Source: Streptomyces sp. NBC_00457 (GTDB taxonomy: Bacteria; Actinomycetota; Actinomycetes; Streptomycetales; Streptomycetaceae). Taken from it: 64,000 nucleotides of DNA. Positions within the stretch are counted from its first letter, which is position 1; each line of letters starts with the position of its first letter. Below are positions 1 to 12,642 of this stretch, one piece after another. Location of the stretch: NCBI RefSeq assembly GCF_036014015.1, contig NZ_CP107905.1:2356001-2420000 (forward strand), written 5' to 3'. Made by a program: the position numbers and the translations under genes. The notes below the pieces were generated by a model. It worked only from the letters and a program-made list of their open reading frames with translations. It was not told the DNA's origin and made no database searches.

Positions 1-2074
<2,074 letters not shown>

Positions 2075-2078
<4 letters not shown>

Positions 2079-3049
2079 TCGATCTCGACACGTACGTGAA
2101 GGGCGTGCTCGACGGGAAGCGGGCACTCGTCGCACGCGCCATCACGCTCGTCGAGTCGACACGCCCTCAACACCGGGCGCTGGCGCAGGAGTTGCTGACC
2201 GAGCTGCTCCCGCACAGCGGCCGGGCCCGGCGGATCGGGATCAGCGGGGTGCCGGGCGTGGGGAAGTCGACGTTCATCGACGCGTTCGGCACGATGCTGA
2301 CGTCCCTCGGGCACCGGGTCGCGGTGCTCGCCGTCGATCCGTCGTCCACGCGTACGGGCGGTTCGATCCTCGGCGACAAGACGCGAATGGAACGGCTGGC
2401 CGTGGACCCCGCCGCCTTCGTCCGCCCCTCCCCCAGCGCGGGCACGCTCGGCGGAGTCGCCAAGGCCACGCGCGAGTCGATGGTGGTGATGGAGGCCGCG
2501 GGCTACGACGTGGTGCTCGTCGAGACGGTCGGCGTCGGCCAGTCGGAGACCGCGGTGGCGGGCATGGTCGACTCCTTCCTCCTGCTCACGCTGGCCCGCA
2601 CCGGCGACCAGTTGCAGGGCATCAAGAAGGGTGTGCTGGAGCTGGCCGACGTCATCGCCGTGAACAAGGCGGACGGGCCGCACGAGCGCGATGCGCGGGC
2701 GGCGGCGCGGGAACTGTCGGGGGCGTTGCGGTTGATGCATGGGAAGGACGTCGCCTGGACGCCGCCCGTCCTGCACTGCAGCGCCCGTGAGTCGACCGGC
2801 CTGGACACGGTCTGGGAGCGCCTTGAGCAGCACCGTGCGTTGTTGGATTCCAGCGGCCGCCTTGCCGCCAAGCGGCGTGACCAGCAGGTTGACTGGACGT
2901 GGAGCATGGTGCGCGATGAGTTGCTCGGTCGGCTGCATGCGGATCCGGCGGTGCGTTCGGTTGCGCCTGGGCTTGAACAGCGGGTGCGGGATGGGGAGTT
3001 GACGGCGACGCTGGCGGCGGAGCGGATTCTTAAGGCCTTCGGAAGGTAG
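2075..3049 (+). CDS. meaB: Methylmalonyl-CoA mutase-associated GTPase MeaB (ArgK family)
   Basis: G3E-family P-loop GTPase of 324 residues that loads and protects the adenosylcobalamin mutase encoded just upstream. The Walker A loop is GVPGVGKST near residue 58. Further along are [18 protein letters not shown], the switch segment [10 protein letters not shown] and the guanine-specificity motif NKADG. The GTG start overlaps the mutase stop by 4 nt, so the two proteins are probably made in a fixed ratio. Family length and gene order are as usual for actinobacterial mutase operons. A hairpin repeat follows 20 nt after the stop. Confidence 0.95.
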
Positions 3050-3069
3050 TGCTCTGCGGGCCGGTGGGG

Positions 3070-3107
3070 GTTGATCGCGCAGTTCCCCGCGCCCCTTTGG
3101 GGCGCCC
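3070..3107 (-). terminator. Hairpin-plus-tail repeat, copy 1
   Basis: A perfect 7-bp stem GCGCCCC/GGGGCGC with loop TTT (3089-3105), flanked by the conserved tail that reads GGGGAACTGCGCG on the minus strand. It lies between convergent meaB and the macrodomain gene and starts 10 nt after the stop codon of the latter. The tail direction matches the macrodomain gene. There is no U-tract. Five related copies occur in this window. Confidence 0.6.
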
Positions 3108-3116
3108 AGCTGTTCG

Positions 3117-3626
3117 TCAGTCGATATGTGCCGCGAACGCCTTGTACGCCCGGTCGTCGAAGAGTACGAACCTGATCTCCTCGACCTGCGTGTTCGTTGC
3201 CCTCACCATCTCCAGCGCGATCCGGGCCGCGTCCTCCATCGGCCAGCGGTAGACGCCCGTGGAGATGGCCGGGAACGCGACGGTGCGGGCGCCCAACTCG
3301 TCGGCCACCCGCAGGGATTCGCGGTAGCAGGAGGCGAGGAGGGCGGAACGGTCCTCGGTCTGGCTGAAGACGGGACCAACGGTGTGGATCACCCAGTGGG
3401 CGTCCAGTGCGCCCGCCGTCGTGGGGACCGCCTGGCCGGTGGGCAGACCCTTGCCGTACTGGGCCGCGCGCAGCGCCCGGCACTCCTCGAGGATCGCGGG
3501 GCCGCCGCGGCGGTGGATGGCGCCGTCCACGCCGCCTCCGCCGAGCAGGGAGGAGTTCGCCGCGTTGACGATCGCGTCGGCGGTCTGCCGGGTGATGTCG
3601 CCCTGGACGAGGGTGATGGTGGTCAT
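3117..3626 (-). CDS. Macrodomain protein (O-acetyl-ADP-ribose deacetylase type)
   Basis: Stand-alone macrodomain of 169 residues, the usual length for YmdB-like hydrolases that remove or process ADP-ribose adducts. Family motifs are visible: VQGDIT at the N-terminus, [18 protein letters not shown] for the distal ribose loop, and [11 protein letters not shown] for the phosphate loop. Its start overlaps the end of the upstream FAD-dependent oxidoreductase gene by 4 nt (ATGA), so the two are co-translated. The functional link between them is not obvious. The exact substrate is inferred only from the family. Confidence 0.9.
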   Translation of the reverse strand: MTTITLVQGDITRQTADAIVNAANSSLLGGGGVDGAIHRRGGPAILEECRALRAAQYGKGLPTGQAVPTTAGALDAHWVIHTVGPVFSQTEDRSALLASCYRESLRVADELGARTVAFPAISTGVYRWPMEDAARIALEMVRATNTQVEEIRFVLFDDRAYKAFAAHID

Positions 3627-5041
3627 GTCTGCCTCAGCTTCCTCCAGACCGCCTTCGCCGCGTTGTGCCCCGACATGCCGTGCACTCCGGGTCCGGGCGG
3701 GGTGGCCGAGGAGCAGATGAAGACGGCCGGGTGGGGGGTGCTGTACGGGAACAGGGACAGCTTGGGCCGCAGCAGGGTCTGGAGTCCGGAGACGGCGCCG
3801 GAGGCGATGTCGCCGCCGACGTAGTTGGCGTTGCGGGCGGCCAGCTCGGGCGGGCCCGCGGTCGCGCGGGCGAGGACGCGGTCGCGGAATCCCGGTGCGA
3901 AGCGCTCCAGTTGGCGCTCGATGGCGTCGGTGAGGTCGCCGGTCCAGCCGCTGGGGACATGGCCGTACGCCCAGAAGACCTGCTTCCCGGCCGGAGCCCG
4001 GGTGGGGTCGACGACACTGGGCTGGACCGTGATCATGAACGGTTTGTCGGGTGCCCGGCCCTCCCGGGACGCGGCGTGCAGGGCGGCGCCGATCTCCGCG
4101 CTGTCCGCGCCGATCTGCACGGTCCCGGCGGCACGGGCCTCAGGCGCGGTCCACGGCACCGGGCCGTCCAGCGCGTAATCGACCTTGAAGACTCCGGGGC
4201 CGTAGCGAAAGCCCTCGTAGTACCGCCCGAAGCCGGCGATACGCGCCAGGGCGGTGGGTGAGGTGTCGAAGACGTAGGCGCGGGCGGGCGGCAGGTCGTC
4301 GAGGCGCTTGACCTCGTAGTCGGTGTGGACGGTGCCGCCGAGGTCCTTCAGATACGAGGTGAGCGCGTCGGAGATCGACTGGGAGCCGCCGCGGGCCACC
4401 GGCCAGCCGCGGGCGTGCGCGGCGAGGGCGAAGACCAGGCCGATGCCGCCGGTCAGAATGCCGTTCAGCGGGGCCATGACGTGGGCCACGAGTCCGGCGA
4501 ACAGCGTCTTCGCGCGTTCGTCGCGGAAGCGGCGGGTCAGCCAGGTCGACGGGGGCAGGCCGACGAGGCCGAAGCGGGCGAGGGTCACCGGGTCCCGGGG
4601 CAGCGAGGTGAGCGGCAGTGACATGAAGTCGTGGGCGAGCGTGTCCCACCTGGGCAGGAAGGGCTCGACCAGCCTGCGGTAGGTGCCCGCGTCGCGTGGC
4701 CCGAACGATGCGGCCGTCTCGGCGACCGACCGGGACAGCACGGCGGCGGTGCCGTCGGTGAAGGGGTGCGCCATGGGCAGCTCGGCGTGCAGCCACTCCA
4801 GGCCGTGCCGCTCCAGGGGCATGGCCCGGAACGCCGGTGAGTTGATGCCGAGGGGGTGCGCGGCGGAGCACGGGTCGTGGCGGAAGCCGGGGAGGGTCAG
4901 CTCCTCGGTGCGGGCGCCCCCACCCACGGTGTCGCGGGCCTCGAAGACGGCCACGGAGAAGCCGCGCCGGGCCAGCTCCACGGCGGCCGTCAGTCCGTTC
5001 GGCCCCGCACCCACCACGACCGCATCGAGCATCGACGGCAC
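3623..5041 (-). CDS. FAD-dependent oxidoreductase, phytoene desaturase-like
   Basis: Protein of 472 residues with an N-terminal dinucleotide-binding fold ([16 protein letters not shown], residues about 8-23, then an acidic strand end VFEARD and a GGGARTEE loop). The C-terminal segment (residues about 435-472) closes the FAD site with [15 protein letters not shown]. This is the pattern of the phytoene dehydrogenase / amine oxidase superfamily. No carotenoid genes are nearby, so a role in carotenogenesis should not be assumed. The start ATG follows an AAGGAG-like stretch. It is the promoter-proximal gene of a two-gene unit with the macrodomain gene. Confidence 0.85.
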   Translation of the reverse strand: MPSMLDAVVVGAGPNGLTAAVELARRGFSVAVFEARDTVGGGARTEELTLPGFRHDPCSAAHPLGINSPAFRAMPLERHGLEWLHAELPMAHPFTDGTAAVLSRSVAETAASFGPRDAGTYRRLVEPFLPRWDTLAHDFMSLPLTSLPRDPVTLARFGLVGLPPSTWLTRRFRDERAKTLFAGLVAHVMAPLNGILTGGIGLVFALAAHARGWPVARGGSQSISDALTSYLKDLGGTVHTDYEVKRLDDLPPARAYVFDTSPTALARIAGFGRYYEGFRYGPGVFKVDYALDGPVPWTAPEARAAGTVQIGADSAEIGAALHAASREGRAPDKPFMITVQPSVVDPTRAPAGKQVFWAYGHVPSGWTGDLTDAIERQLERFAPGFRDRVLARATAGPPELAARNANYVGGDIASGAVSGLQTLLRPKLSLFPYSTPHPAVFICSSATPPGPGVHGMSGHNAAKAVWRKLRQT

Positions 5042-5164
5042 CTTCGGACTCCTTTGTCAGCCGATGGCCACTGAAGGATCAGGATATGCCGGGGCGCTGA
5101 CAGCCCTCGCGCCGCGGTGGGGCCGGGCGGGCGTCGGGGGGAGCGGAGCCGGGTCAGGGCGCCG

Positions 5165-6022
5165 TCATCGGATCCACGGGTACGGCTCGGACAGCAGCTC
5201 CACGATCCGGCGGGCCGTGGCCTCGTCGCGCGCCGCGGTGAACGGCAGCGTGTTCCCGCCCGTGACGCGGAACGGCTCCCCCGAGAGCGTCAGGTGGGCG
5301 CCGCCCGCCTCCTCGACCAGCAGCAGGCCCGCCGCGTGATCCCAGGCGGCCTCCCAGGAGAAGGCGACGGCGTCCGACTCGCCGCGGGCGACGGCGAGAT
5401 ACTCCAGTCCCGCCGAGCCGCAGGCGCGCGGTGCGACGCCGTCCGTCCACAGGCTGAGCAGCGCGCGCTTCTGGTCGTCCGTCGTGTAGTCCGGGTGGGA
5501 GGTGGCGATGCGGAGGTCCCGGCCGGGGGCGGGAGGACCGGCGTGCAGCCGCTCGCCGTCGAGGAAGGCGCCGCCGCCCCGGACGGCCGTGGCCAGTTGG
5601 TCGCGCGCCGGCGCGTAGGTCCAGGAGGCGAGCACCACGCCGCGCCGGGCGAGCGCGACCAGGGTGCAGAAGCCGGAGTCGCCGTGCACGAACTGCCGTG
5701 TGCCGTCGACGGGGTCGACGATCCAGACGGGGGCGTCGTCCTGTATCGCCTCGTACGTCGCCGGGTTGGCGTGCACCGCTTCCTCCCCGACCACGACGGA
5801 GCCGGGCAGCAGCTTGCCGAGTGCCTCGGTGAGGTACTGCTCGGCCTTGCGGTCGGCGTCCGTGACCAGGTCGTGCGGGCCGCTCTTCTGGTCGACCTCG
5901 TGCGCGGCCAGCCGGCGGAAGCGCGGCATGATCTCGGCGGCGGCCGCCTCGCGGACCGCGGCTTCCACGTCGGCGGAGTGATGCGTGAGAAACTCGTCGA
6001 TGGTTTCGGTGTGCTCGATCAT
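5165..6022 (-). CDS. Inositol monophosphatase family phosphatase
   Basis: Mg-dependent phosphatase of 285 residues. Metal-binding motifs are clear: GEEAVH (Glu80/Glu81) and IVDPVDGTRQF (Asp103, Asp106), and WDHAAGLLLVEEAGG near residue 227 supplies the third Asp. Family members hydrolyse inositol-1-phosphate, histidinol phosphate or fructose-1,6-bisphosphate. The sequence alone does not decide, and the gene sits alone. The ATG is preceded by GGAGG at an unusually short spacing. Confidence 0.88.
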   Translation of the reverse strand: MIEHTETIDEFLTHHSADVEAAVREAAAAEIMPRFRRLAAHEVDQKSGPHDLVTDADRKAEQYLTEALGKLLPGSVVVGEEAVHANPATYEAIQDDAPVWIVDPVDGTRQFVHGDSGFCTLVALARRGVVLASWTYAPARDQLATAVRGGGAFLDGERLHAGPPAPGRDLRIATSHPDYTTDDQKRALLSLWTDGVAPRACGSAGLEYLAVARGESDAVAFSWEAAWDHAAGLLLVEEAGGAHLTLSGEPFRVTGGNTLPFTAARDEATARRIVELLSEPYPWIR

Positions 6023-6182
6023 GCCTCCATGAGAGCACGCACCACTGACAATCCCCGCCCGCCCCCTGTACCGCGGGTGGAATCGGGATGAACACCCCTC
6101 TTCGGGCGTTCAGCGCCAGCAGTTCCGGACTCCACGGTGAGCGTGGTGCGCGGCCGGCACCCCGGGGTGAGCGAGCCGGGCA

Positions 6183-6440
6183 GGCCGCGACGTCGAGGTG
6201 GCAGGTGTCGCCGCGCGTGCGCACTGAGTCGTAGTCGGCGGACCCGTAGGGCGGCAGTTCGTCCGGGAGCAGCGCCAACTGCTGGAGCAGGACCGGCCCC
6301 TGGCTCCAGGGTCCGGCCTTGCACAGGGTGCAGCCGTTCCAGTAGTACGTCGCCGGCGCCTCGTATGTCGCGAACCACCCGGCGACCTCGGCGAGCAGCC
6401 GCTTCCAGGTGGCCGAGCCCCTTGTAGCCGACCGTAACCA
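6183..6440 (-). pseudogene. Decayed gamma-glutamyltransferase-family fragment
   Basis: A minus-strand frame without a plausible start reads TWKRLLAEVAGWFATYEAP, then GPWSQGPVLLQQLALLPD, then LPPYGSADY, and joins almost directly to TRGDTCHLDV. In intact gamma-glutamyltransferases the WSQGPVLLQ helix and the (G)DTxHLxVVD segment that contains the catalytic Thr are separated by well over 100 residues. The fragment therefore looks like a gene that lost its 5' end, an internal block (junction near 6228) and its 3' end. It differs from the intact ggt gene at 22389-24188. Recognition rests on remembered family motifs, not on a search. Confidence 0.6.
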
Positions 6441-6620
6441 AGGCGTGCGCCGTGACCAAAGTGCAGCAAAACGCCCATAGTTGCCCCTACTGCACGTGGC
6501 TCAGTCACGGCACAAGTACGGAGCGAAGTTGCACTTTCAACCCACAGGGAGTCGTGTGACACTGGCGTCCCGTCCGCAGTGCGGACCCCGTTCCGCACCG
6601 TCCCCCACGAGAAGTGCGCC

Positions 6621-7286
6621 GTGCGTTCGCTACCCCTGCCGCTCACCCTCTCCGCGCGTCTGGCCCCGGTCGCCGTGCTCGCCGTGTCGGGCTGGGCCCT
6701 GTCGTCCGACCCCTCGACGCCGGCCGCCGAGAACAAGGCCGGCCAGGACACCGCGTCCCAGTCGCCGACCGCACCCGCCACCGCGGCGGCGTCGAAGGCG
6801 TACGACGCCGCCCCCGCCCCGTGCACCAGCGTTCCCGTGAAGACGGTCAAGTCGCTGGTCCCCGGCGCCAAGACGGCCGGCAAGGAGATCGCGTCCACGG
6901 ACTCGAAGGTGCGCCGCACCTGCTCCTGGAACGCGCTCAAGGGCTACGACTACCGCTGGCTCGACGTGTCCTTCGAGGTGATGGACTCGGAGGAGGCGGC
7001 GGAGAAGTCGTACAAGCAGCGCATCTCCAACGACAGCGGCGGCGGTGCCGTGCCCGGCCTGGGCGACGCGGGCTACTCGGTGGTGAACCTCACCACCCAG
7101 GACAAGCAGCAGACCCGCGAGGGCGTGGTGGTGGTCCGCTCGTCCAACGCGCTGGTGGTCATCACCTACAACGGCAGCGACTTCGAGTCCAAGAAGGCGC
7201 CCAGCACGGACGAGATCAACAAGGGTGCCATCAAGGCCGCCAAGGACGCCGTGGCGACGCTGGAGGACGGCCAGAAGAAGAGCTGA
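6621..7286 (+). CDS. DUF3558-type exported protein lacking a lipobox cysteine
   Basis: Predicted exported protein of 221 residues if the GTG at 6621 is used; a start at 6579 would put 14 hydrophilic residues before the signal sequence. The N-terminus has a positively charged start and a hydrophobic run ending AVLAVSGWALSSD. In actinobacterial DUF3558 lipoproteins this position is normally SGC, so the lipidation cysteine is replaced by Trp here. The mature part follows the DUF3558 pattern: an early Cys (APCTSVP), a central RRTCSWNA and a C-terminal helical tail. Function is unknown. It ends 18 nt before the convergent permease gene. Confidence 0.75.
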   Translation: MRSLPLPLTLSARLAPVAVLAVSGWALSSDPSTPAAENKAGQDTASQSPTAPATAAASKAYDAAPAPCTSVPVKTVKSLVPGAKTAGKEIASTDSKVRRTCSWNALKGYDYRWLDVSFEVMDSEEAAEKSYKQRISNDSGGGAVPGLGDAGYSVVNLTTQDKQQTREGVVVVRSSNALVVITYNGSDFESKKAPSTDEINKGAIKAAKDAVATLEDGQKKS

Positions 7287-7304
7287 CCGTCCTCCCGCTC
7301 CAGG

Positions 7305-8831
<1,527 letters not shown>

Positions 8832-8979
8832 GGGCAGGCCAATCAGGGGAGGTCGGGACGGGGAAAGGCCGTGCGGGTGGCGCCGAGGGGGGTGCGCGGT
8901 GTGCGCCCTGGGCCCCCTTCCCGGGAACGGCGGGAAGGGGACGTACAAGGGGGGACGGGCATCGACTGCCCGTGAACTG

Positions 8980-9999
8980 CTAGCCGTTGACGGCCGGGAT
9001 CACCTGCGACCCGTAGGCGTCGATGGTGGCTTCCTGAGCGTCGTGCATGTCGTACACGGCGAACTGGTCGACGCCCAGCTCGCGCAGCGCGTTCAGCTTC
9101 TCGACGTGCTTCTCGACCGGTCCGATGACGCAGAACCGGTCGACGATCTCGTCGGGCACGAACGCGGTGTCGGGGTTGTCGGCGCGTCCGTGGTGGGAGT
9201 AGTCGTACCCCTCGCGCGCCTTGATGTAGTCGGTGAGTTCGTCGGGTACGGCGGCGGAGTGCTCGCCGTACTTCGACACCAGGTCGGCGACATGGTTGCC
9301 GACCATCCCGCCGAACCAGCGGCACTGCTCGCGGGCGTGGGCGAGGGCTTCGGGCGAGTCGTCCTCGGTGACGTAGGCGGGGGCGGCGACGCAGATCTTC
9401 ACGTCGGACGGGTCACGTCCGGCCGCGACCGCCGCGTCCTTGACCGCCTTCACCATGTACTCGGTCAGGTAGAGGTCGGCGAGCTGGAGGATGAACCCGT
9501 CGGCCTCCTCGCCGGTCATCTTCAGCGCCTTCGGCCCGTACGCGGCCATCCAGACGGGGAGTCGGGCGTCCTCCTTGATCCAGGGGAACTTGACGACCGT
9601 GCCCCCGAGGTCCGCCTCCTGACCGGAGCCGAGGGCCCTGATGACCTTCATGGCCTCGCTGATCCGGGCGAGCGTGTTCGGGGCGCGACCCGCGACGCGC
9701 ATCGCGGAGTCGCCGCGGCCGATGCCGCACACGGTGCGGTTGCCGAACATGTCGTTGAGGGTGGCGAAGGTGGAGGCGGTGACCTCCCAGGTGCGGGTGC
9801 CCGGGTTGGTGACCATCGGGCCGACCGTCAGCTTCGTGGTGTTCGCGAGGATCTGGCTGTAGATCACGAACGGCTCCTGCCAGAGCACGGCGGAGTCGAA
9901 GGTCCAGCCGTACGTGAAGCCGTTGCGTTCGGCCCGCTTCATCAGGCTGATGACGCGAGAGGCTGGAGGGTCGGTTTGGAGGACAAGTCCGAAGTCCAT
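8980..9999 (-). CDS. F420-type LLM flavin oxidoreductase, TIGR03842-like
   Basis: Protein of 339 residues with the TIM-barrel fold of luciferase-like monooxygenases and F420-dependent oxidoreductases. Features seen include MDFGLVLQTDPP at the N-terminus, TVGPMVTNPGTR, CGIGRGDSAMR and PVWMAAYGPKALKMTGEEADG. I recognise it as the subfamily annotated TIGR03842, a group often found beside dihydropyrimidinase genes in actinobacteria. It follows a clear TAGGAG ribosome site. In this cluster it sits where a dihydropyrimidine dehydrogenase would be expected. Reduction of uracil or thymine with F420H2 is an untested inference. Confidence 0.85.
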   Translation of the reverse strand: MDFGLVLQTDPPASRVISLMKRAERNGFTYGWTFDSAVLWQEPFVIYSQILANTTKLTVGPMVTNPGTRTWEVTASTFATLNDMFGNRTVCGIGRGDSAMRVAGRAPNTLARISEAMKVIRALGSGQEADLGGTVVKFPWIKEDARLPVWMAAYGPKALKMTGEEADGFILQLADLYLTEYMVKAVKDAAVAAGRDPSDVKICVAAPAYVTEDDSPEALAHAREQCRWFGGMVGNHVADLVSKYGEHSAAVPDELTDYIKAREGYDYSHHGRADNPDTAFVPDEIVDRFCVIGPVEKHVEKLNALRELGVDQFAVYDMHDAQEATIDAYGSQVIPAVNG

Positions 10000-10086
10000 C
10001 GGTCTCCTAGCAAAGATCTGGTAGCGTTTTTTCGCCCCGCAAAGGGTCGGTTCGGGCTGGACCGCAATCTTCGGATTGGAAGCCCG

Positions 10087-10096
10087 CTCAGCTGAG
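10087..10096. promoter_or_regulatory. Palindrome CTCAGCTGAG upstream of the LLM oxidoreductase gene
   Basis: A 10-bp perfect palindrome in the 147-nt gap between dihydropyrimidinase and the LLM oxidoreductase gene, about 88 nt upstream of the latter's start. It is a candidate operator, for instance for the PucR regulator of the cluster, but no second copy was recognised upstream of the other cluster genes. Confidence 0.25.
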
Positions 10097-10146
10097 GTTG
10101 AGGGGGCGGAGTCACGGGCGCCACTCCTAGTTGCTGTGGCGGAACC

Positions 10147-11550
10147 TCATCGGAGGTACTGGCAAGTTGAGCGGGGCGTGTACAGGCCGTGGCCGGCGCG
10201 CCCCGCAAACTCCCGCTCGTTGATGACGACGTCGCCCCGCGACAGCACCGTCTCGACGCGGCCGGTGGTGCGCTTGCCCTCGTACGCCGAATAGTCGACG
10301 TTCATGTGGTGCGTCTCGGCGGACATGACCTGCTCGGCGTGCGGGTCGTAGATGACCACGTCGGCGTCGGCGCCCGGCGCGATGGTGCCCTTCTTCGGGT
10401 ACATGCCGAACATCCGGGCCGGAGTGGCGCAGGCGATCTCGATCCAGCGCCGGCGGCTGATGTGCCCGTCGACGACGGCCTGGTGGAGCAGGTCCATCCG
10501 GTTCTCGACGCCCGGCAGACCGTTGGGGATCTTGGAGAAGTCGCCCCGGCCCAGCTCCTTCTGACCTACGAAGCAGAAGGGGCAGTGGTCGGTGGAGACC
10601 ACCTGGAGGTCGTTCGTGCGCAGGCCCTTCCAGAGGTGGGCCTGGTGCTCCTTGGGCCGCAGGGGCGTGGAGCAGACGTACTTCGAGCCCTCGAAGTCGG
10701 GCTCGGCGAGGTTGTCGGTCGACAGGAACAGATACTGCGGGCAGGTCTCCCCGAAGACGGGCAGCCCCTCGTCGCGCGCCCGGGCCAGCTCGGCGACTGC
10801 CTCCATCGCCGAGACGTGTACGACGTACAGGGGCGCACCGGCGACCTGCGCGAGCTTGATGGCGCGGTGGGTGGCCTCGGCTTCGAGGAGGGCCTTGCGG
10901 ACCTTGCCGTGGTAGCGCGGATCGGTCTCGCCCCGGGCCAGCGCCTGCTCGACCAGGACATCGATCGCGATGCCGTTCTCCGCGTGCATCATGATCAGCC
11001 CGCCGTTCTCGGCGGAGCGCTGCATCGCGCGCAGGATCTGGCCGTCGTCCGAGTAGAAGACGCCCGGATACGCCATGAACTGCTTGAAGGAGGTCACCCC
11101 CTCCTGCACCAGAAGGTCCATCTCCTTCAGCGTCTCCTGGTTCACATCGGAGACGATCATGTGGAAGGCGTAGTCGATGGCGCAGTTGCCCTCGGCCTTG
11201 GCGTGCCAGGTGTCGAGGCCCTCGCGGAGGCTGTGGCCCACGCTCTGCACCGCGAAGTCGACGATCGTCGTCGTACCGCCCCAGGCGGCGGCCCGGGTGC
11301 CGGTCTCGAAGGTGTCGGAGGCGAAGGTGCCGCCGAACGGCAGCTCCATGTGGGTGTGGGCGTCGACCCCGCCCGGGATCACATACTTCCCGGTGGCGTC
11401 GATGACCCGGTCGGCCGTCCAGGCCTCGGCGGCGGGGGTGCCGGAGGTGGCGAGGGCGGCGATACGGCCGTCCTCGATCAGGACGTCGGCGTGGATCTCG
11501 TCGGATGCGGTGATGACGAGGCCGCCGCGGATGACGGTACGGGTGTTCAT
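10147..11550 (-). CDS. hydA: Dihydropyrimidinase / D-hydantoinase
   Basis: Cyclic amidohydrolase of 467 residues that opens dihydrouracil or 5-substituted hydantoins to N-carbamoyl products. The binuclear metal site is visible: VDAHTHMEL (His65, His67), the carboxylated lysine in TSFKQFMAYPG (Lys156), then MMHAEN, VVHVSAM and STDHCPF. Length and motif spacing match dihydropyrimidinases, not dihydroorotases or allantoinases. It is transcribed toward the LLM oxidoreductase and permease genes and away from the hydrolase and PucR genes that lie upstream on the same strand. Confidence 0.93.
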   Translation of the reverse strand: MNTRTVIRGGLVITASDEIHADVLIEDGRIAALATSGTPAAEAWTADRVIDATGKYVIPGGVDAHTHMELPFGGTFASDTFETGTRAAAWGGTTTIVDFAVQSVGHSLREGLDTWHAKAEGNCAIDYAFHMIVSDVNQETLKEMDLLVQEGVTSFKQFMAYPGVFYSDDGQILRAMQRSAENGGLIMMHAENGIAIDVLVEQALARGETDPRYHGKVRKALLEAEATHRAIKLAQVAGAPLYVVHVSAMEAVAELARARDEGLPVFGETCPQYLFLSTDNLAEPDFEGSKYVCSTPLRPKEHQAHLWKGLRTNDLQVVSTDHCPFCFVGQKELGRGDFSKIPNGLPGVENRMDLLHQAVVDGHISRRRWIEIACATPARMFGMYPKKGTIAPGADADVVIYDPHAEQVMSAETHHMNVDYSAYEGKRTTGRVETVLSRGDVVINEREFAGRAGHGLYTPRSTCQYLR

Positions 11551-11594
11551 GGGCTGACTCCGCTGGGTTGTGGTCGAGTGCGGGTCGTGTGTGG

Positions 11595-11629
11595 CTGGTC
11601 GCGCAGTTCCCCGCGCCCCTGCGGGGCGC
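11595..11629 (-). terminator. Hairpin-plus-tail repeat, copy 2
   Basis: Stem GCGCCCC/GGGGCGC (11613-11629) with loop TGC and the conserved tail on the minus strand. It begins 15 nt after the stop of the first carbamoyl-amide hydrolase gene and has the same orientation as that gene. Confidence 0.6.
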
Positions 11630-11644
11630 GGGTACCGCTTCCGA

Positions 11645-12487
11645 TCATGGTGCGGTCAGGGGGCCGTACGCCTCCGGGCGGCGGTCGCGGTAGAACTGCC
11701 AGCGGTCGCGGACCTCGCGGAGCTTGGCCATGTCGAGGTCGCGTACGACCAGTTCGGTCTCCTTGTCGCTCGCTACCTCCCCCACGAACTGCGCCTCCGG
11801 GTCGACGAAGTACGTCGTGCCGTAGAAGTCGTTGTCGCCGTACTCCTCGACACCGACCCGGTTGATCGCACCGACGAAGTACTCGTTGGCGACGGCGGCA
11901 GCGGGCTGCTCCAGTTGCCACAGGTAGGCGGACAGGCCGCGCGAGGTGGCCGACGGGTTGAAGACGATCTCGGCACCGGCGAGACCCAGTGCCCGCCAGC
12001 CTTCCGGGAAGTGCCGGTCGTAGCAGATGTAGACGCCGATCTTCCCTACGGCCGTGTCGAAGACCGGCCAGCCGACGTTCCCGGGGCGGAAGTAGAACTT
12101 CTCCCAGAATCCCGGCACTTGAGGGATGTGATGCTTGCGGTACTTGCCGAGGTAGGAGCCGTCCGCGTCGATCACGGCGGCCGTGTTGTAGAGGACGCCG
12201 GGCTGCTCCTCCTCGTACATCGGCAGGATGAGCACGATGCCGTGTTCCTCGGCGAGCGCCTGGAAGCGCCGGACGATCGGGCCCTCCGGGACCGCTTCCG
12301 CGTACTCGTAGAAGGCCTTGTCCTGGACCTGGCAGAAGTAGGGCCCGTAGAACAGCTCCTGGAAGCACAGGACTTGAGCACCCTGCGCGGCCGCGTCCCG
12401 GACCGCCTGCTCGTGTACCTGGATCATCGACTCCTTGTCGCCCGTCCACGCGGTCTGGAAGAGGGCGGCACGAATCACTCTGCTCAT
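11645..12487 (-). CDS. Carbon-nitrogen hydrolase, beta-ureidopropionase type (paralogue 1)
   Basis: Nitrilase-superfamily enzyme of 280 residues. The catalytic triad is visible: Glu44 in CFQELFYGPYF, Lys118 in GKYRKHHIPQ and Cys155 in GVYICYDRHFPEGWR. The closest family roles are N-carbamoyl-beta-alanine amidohydrolase (beta-ureidopropionase) or N-carbamoyl amino-acid / putrescine hydrolase. Placement directly upstream of dihydropyrimidinase supports hydrolysis of the ring-opened product to beta-alanine, CO2 and ammonia. A second, clearly paralogous copy of equal length lies at 15529-16371. Confidence 0.88.
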   Translation of the reverse strand: MSRVIRAALFQTAWTGDKESMIQVHEQAVRDAAAQGAQVLCFQELFYGPYFCQVQDKAFYEYAEAVPEGPIVRRFQALAEEHGIVLILPMYEEEQPGVLYNTAAVIDADGSYLGKYRKHHIPQVPGFWEKFYFRPGNVGWPVFDTAVGKIGVYICYDRHFPEGWRALGLAGAEIVFNPSATSRGLSAYLWQLEQPAAAVANEYFVGAINRVGVEEYGDNDFYGTTYFVDPEAQFVGEVASDKETELVVRDLDMAKLREVRDRWQFYRDRRPEAYGPLTAP

Positions 12488-12550
12488 CGGGACCTCCGGT
12501 CGCTCGGTGTGCGAGGAGCCTAAGAAGTCCGAAGAGCCGGATTGAGTTGC

Positions 12551-12595
12551 ACGGTGTCACGTCTGCGGGGGTGCGGCGTGTCACGGTGTCACCCT
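12551..12595. repeat. Direct repeat CACGGTGTCAC in the hydrolase/PucR gap
   Basis: The 11-mer CACGGTGTCAC occurs twice, about 34 nt apart, in the 155-nt gap between the pucR-type gene and the first hydrolase gene. It could be a regulator-binding repeat for the downstream operon. No binding protein can be assigned. Confidence 0.3.
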
Positions 12596-12642
12596 GTCGT
12601 GGGCCCATGTTTCACCGCCGTTTTCCCAGGTCGTCGCATGTT

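Noticed and set aside
10189..11865. 558-codon plus-strand frame opposite dihydropyrimidinase
   Set aside because: The metal-site motifs of dihydropyrimidinase on the other strand are decisive.
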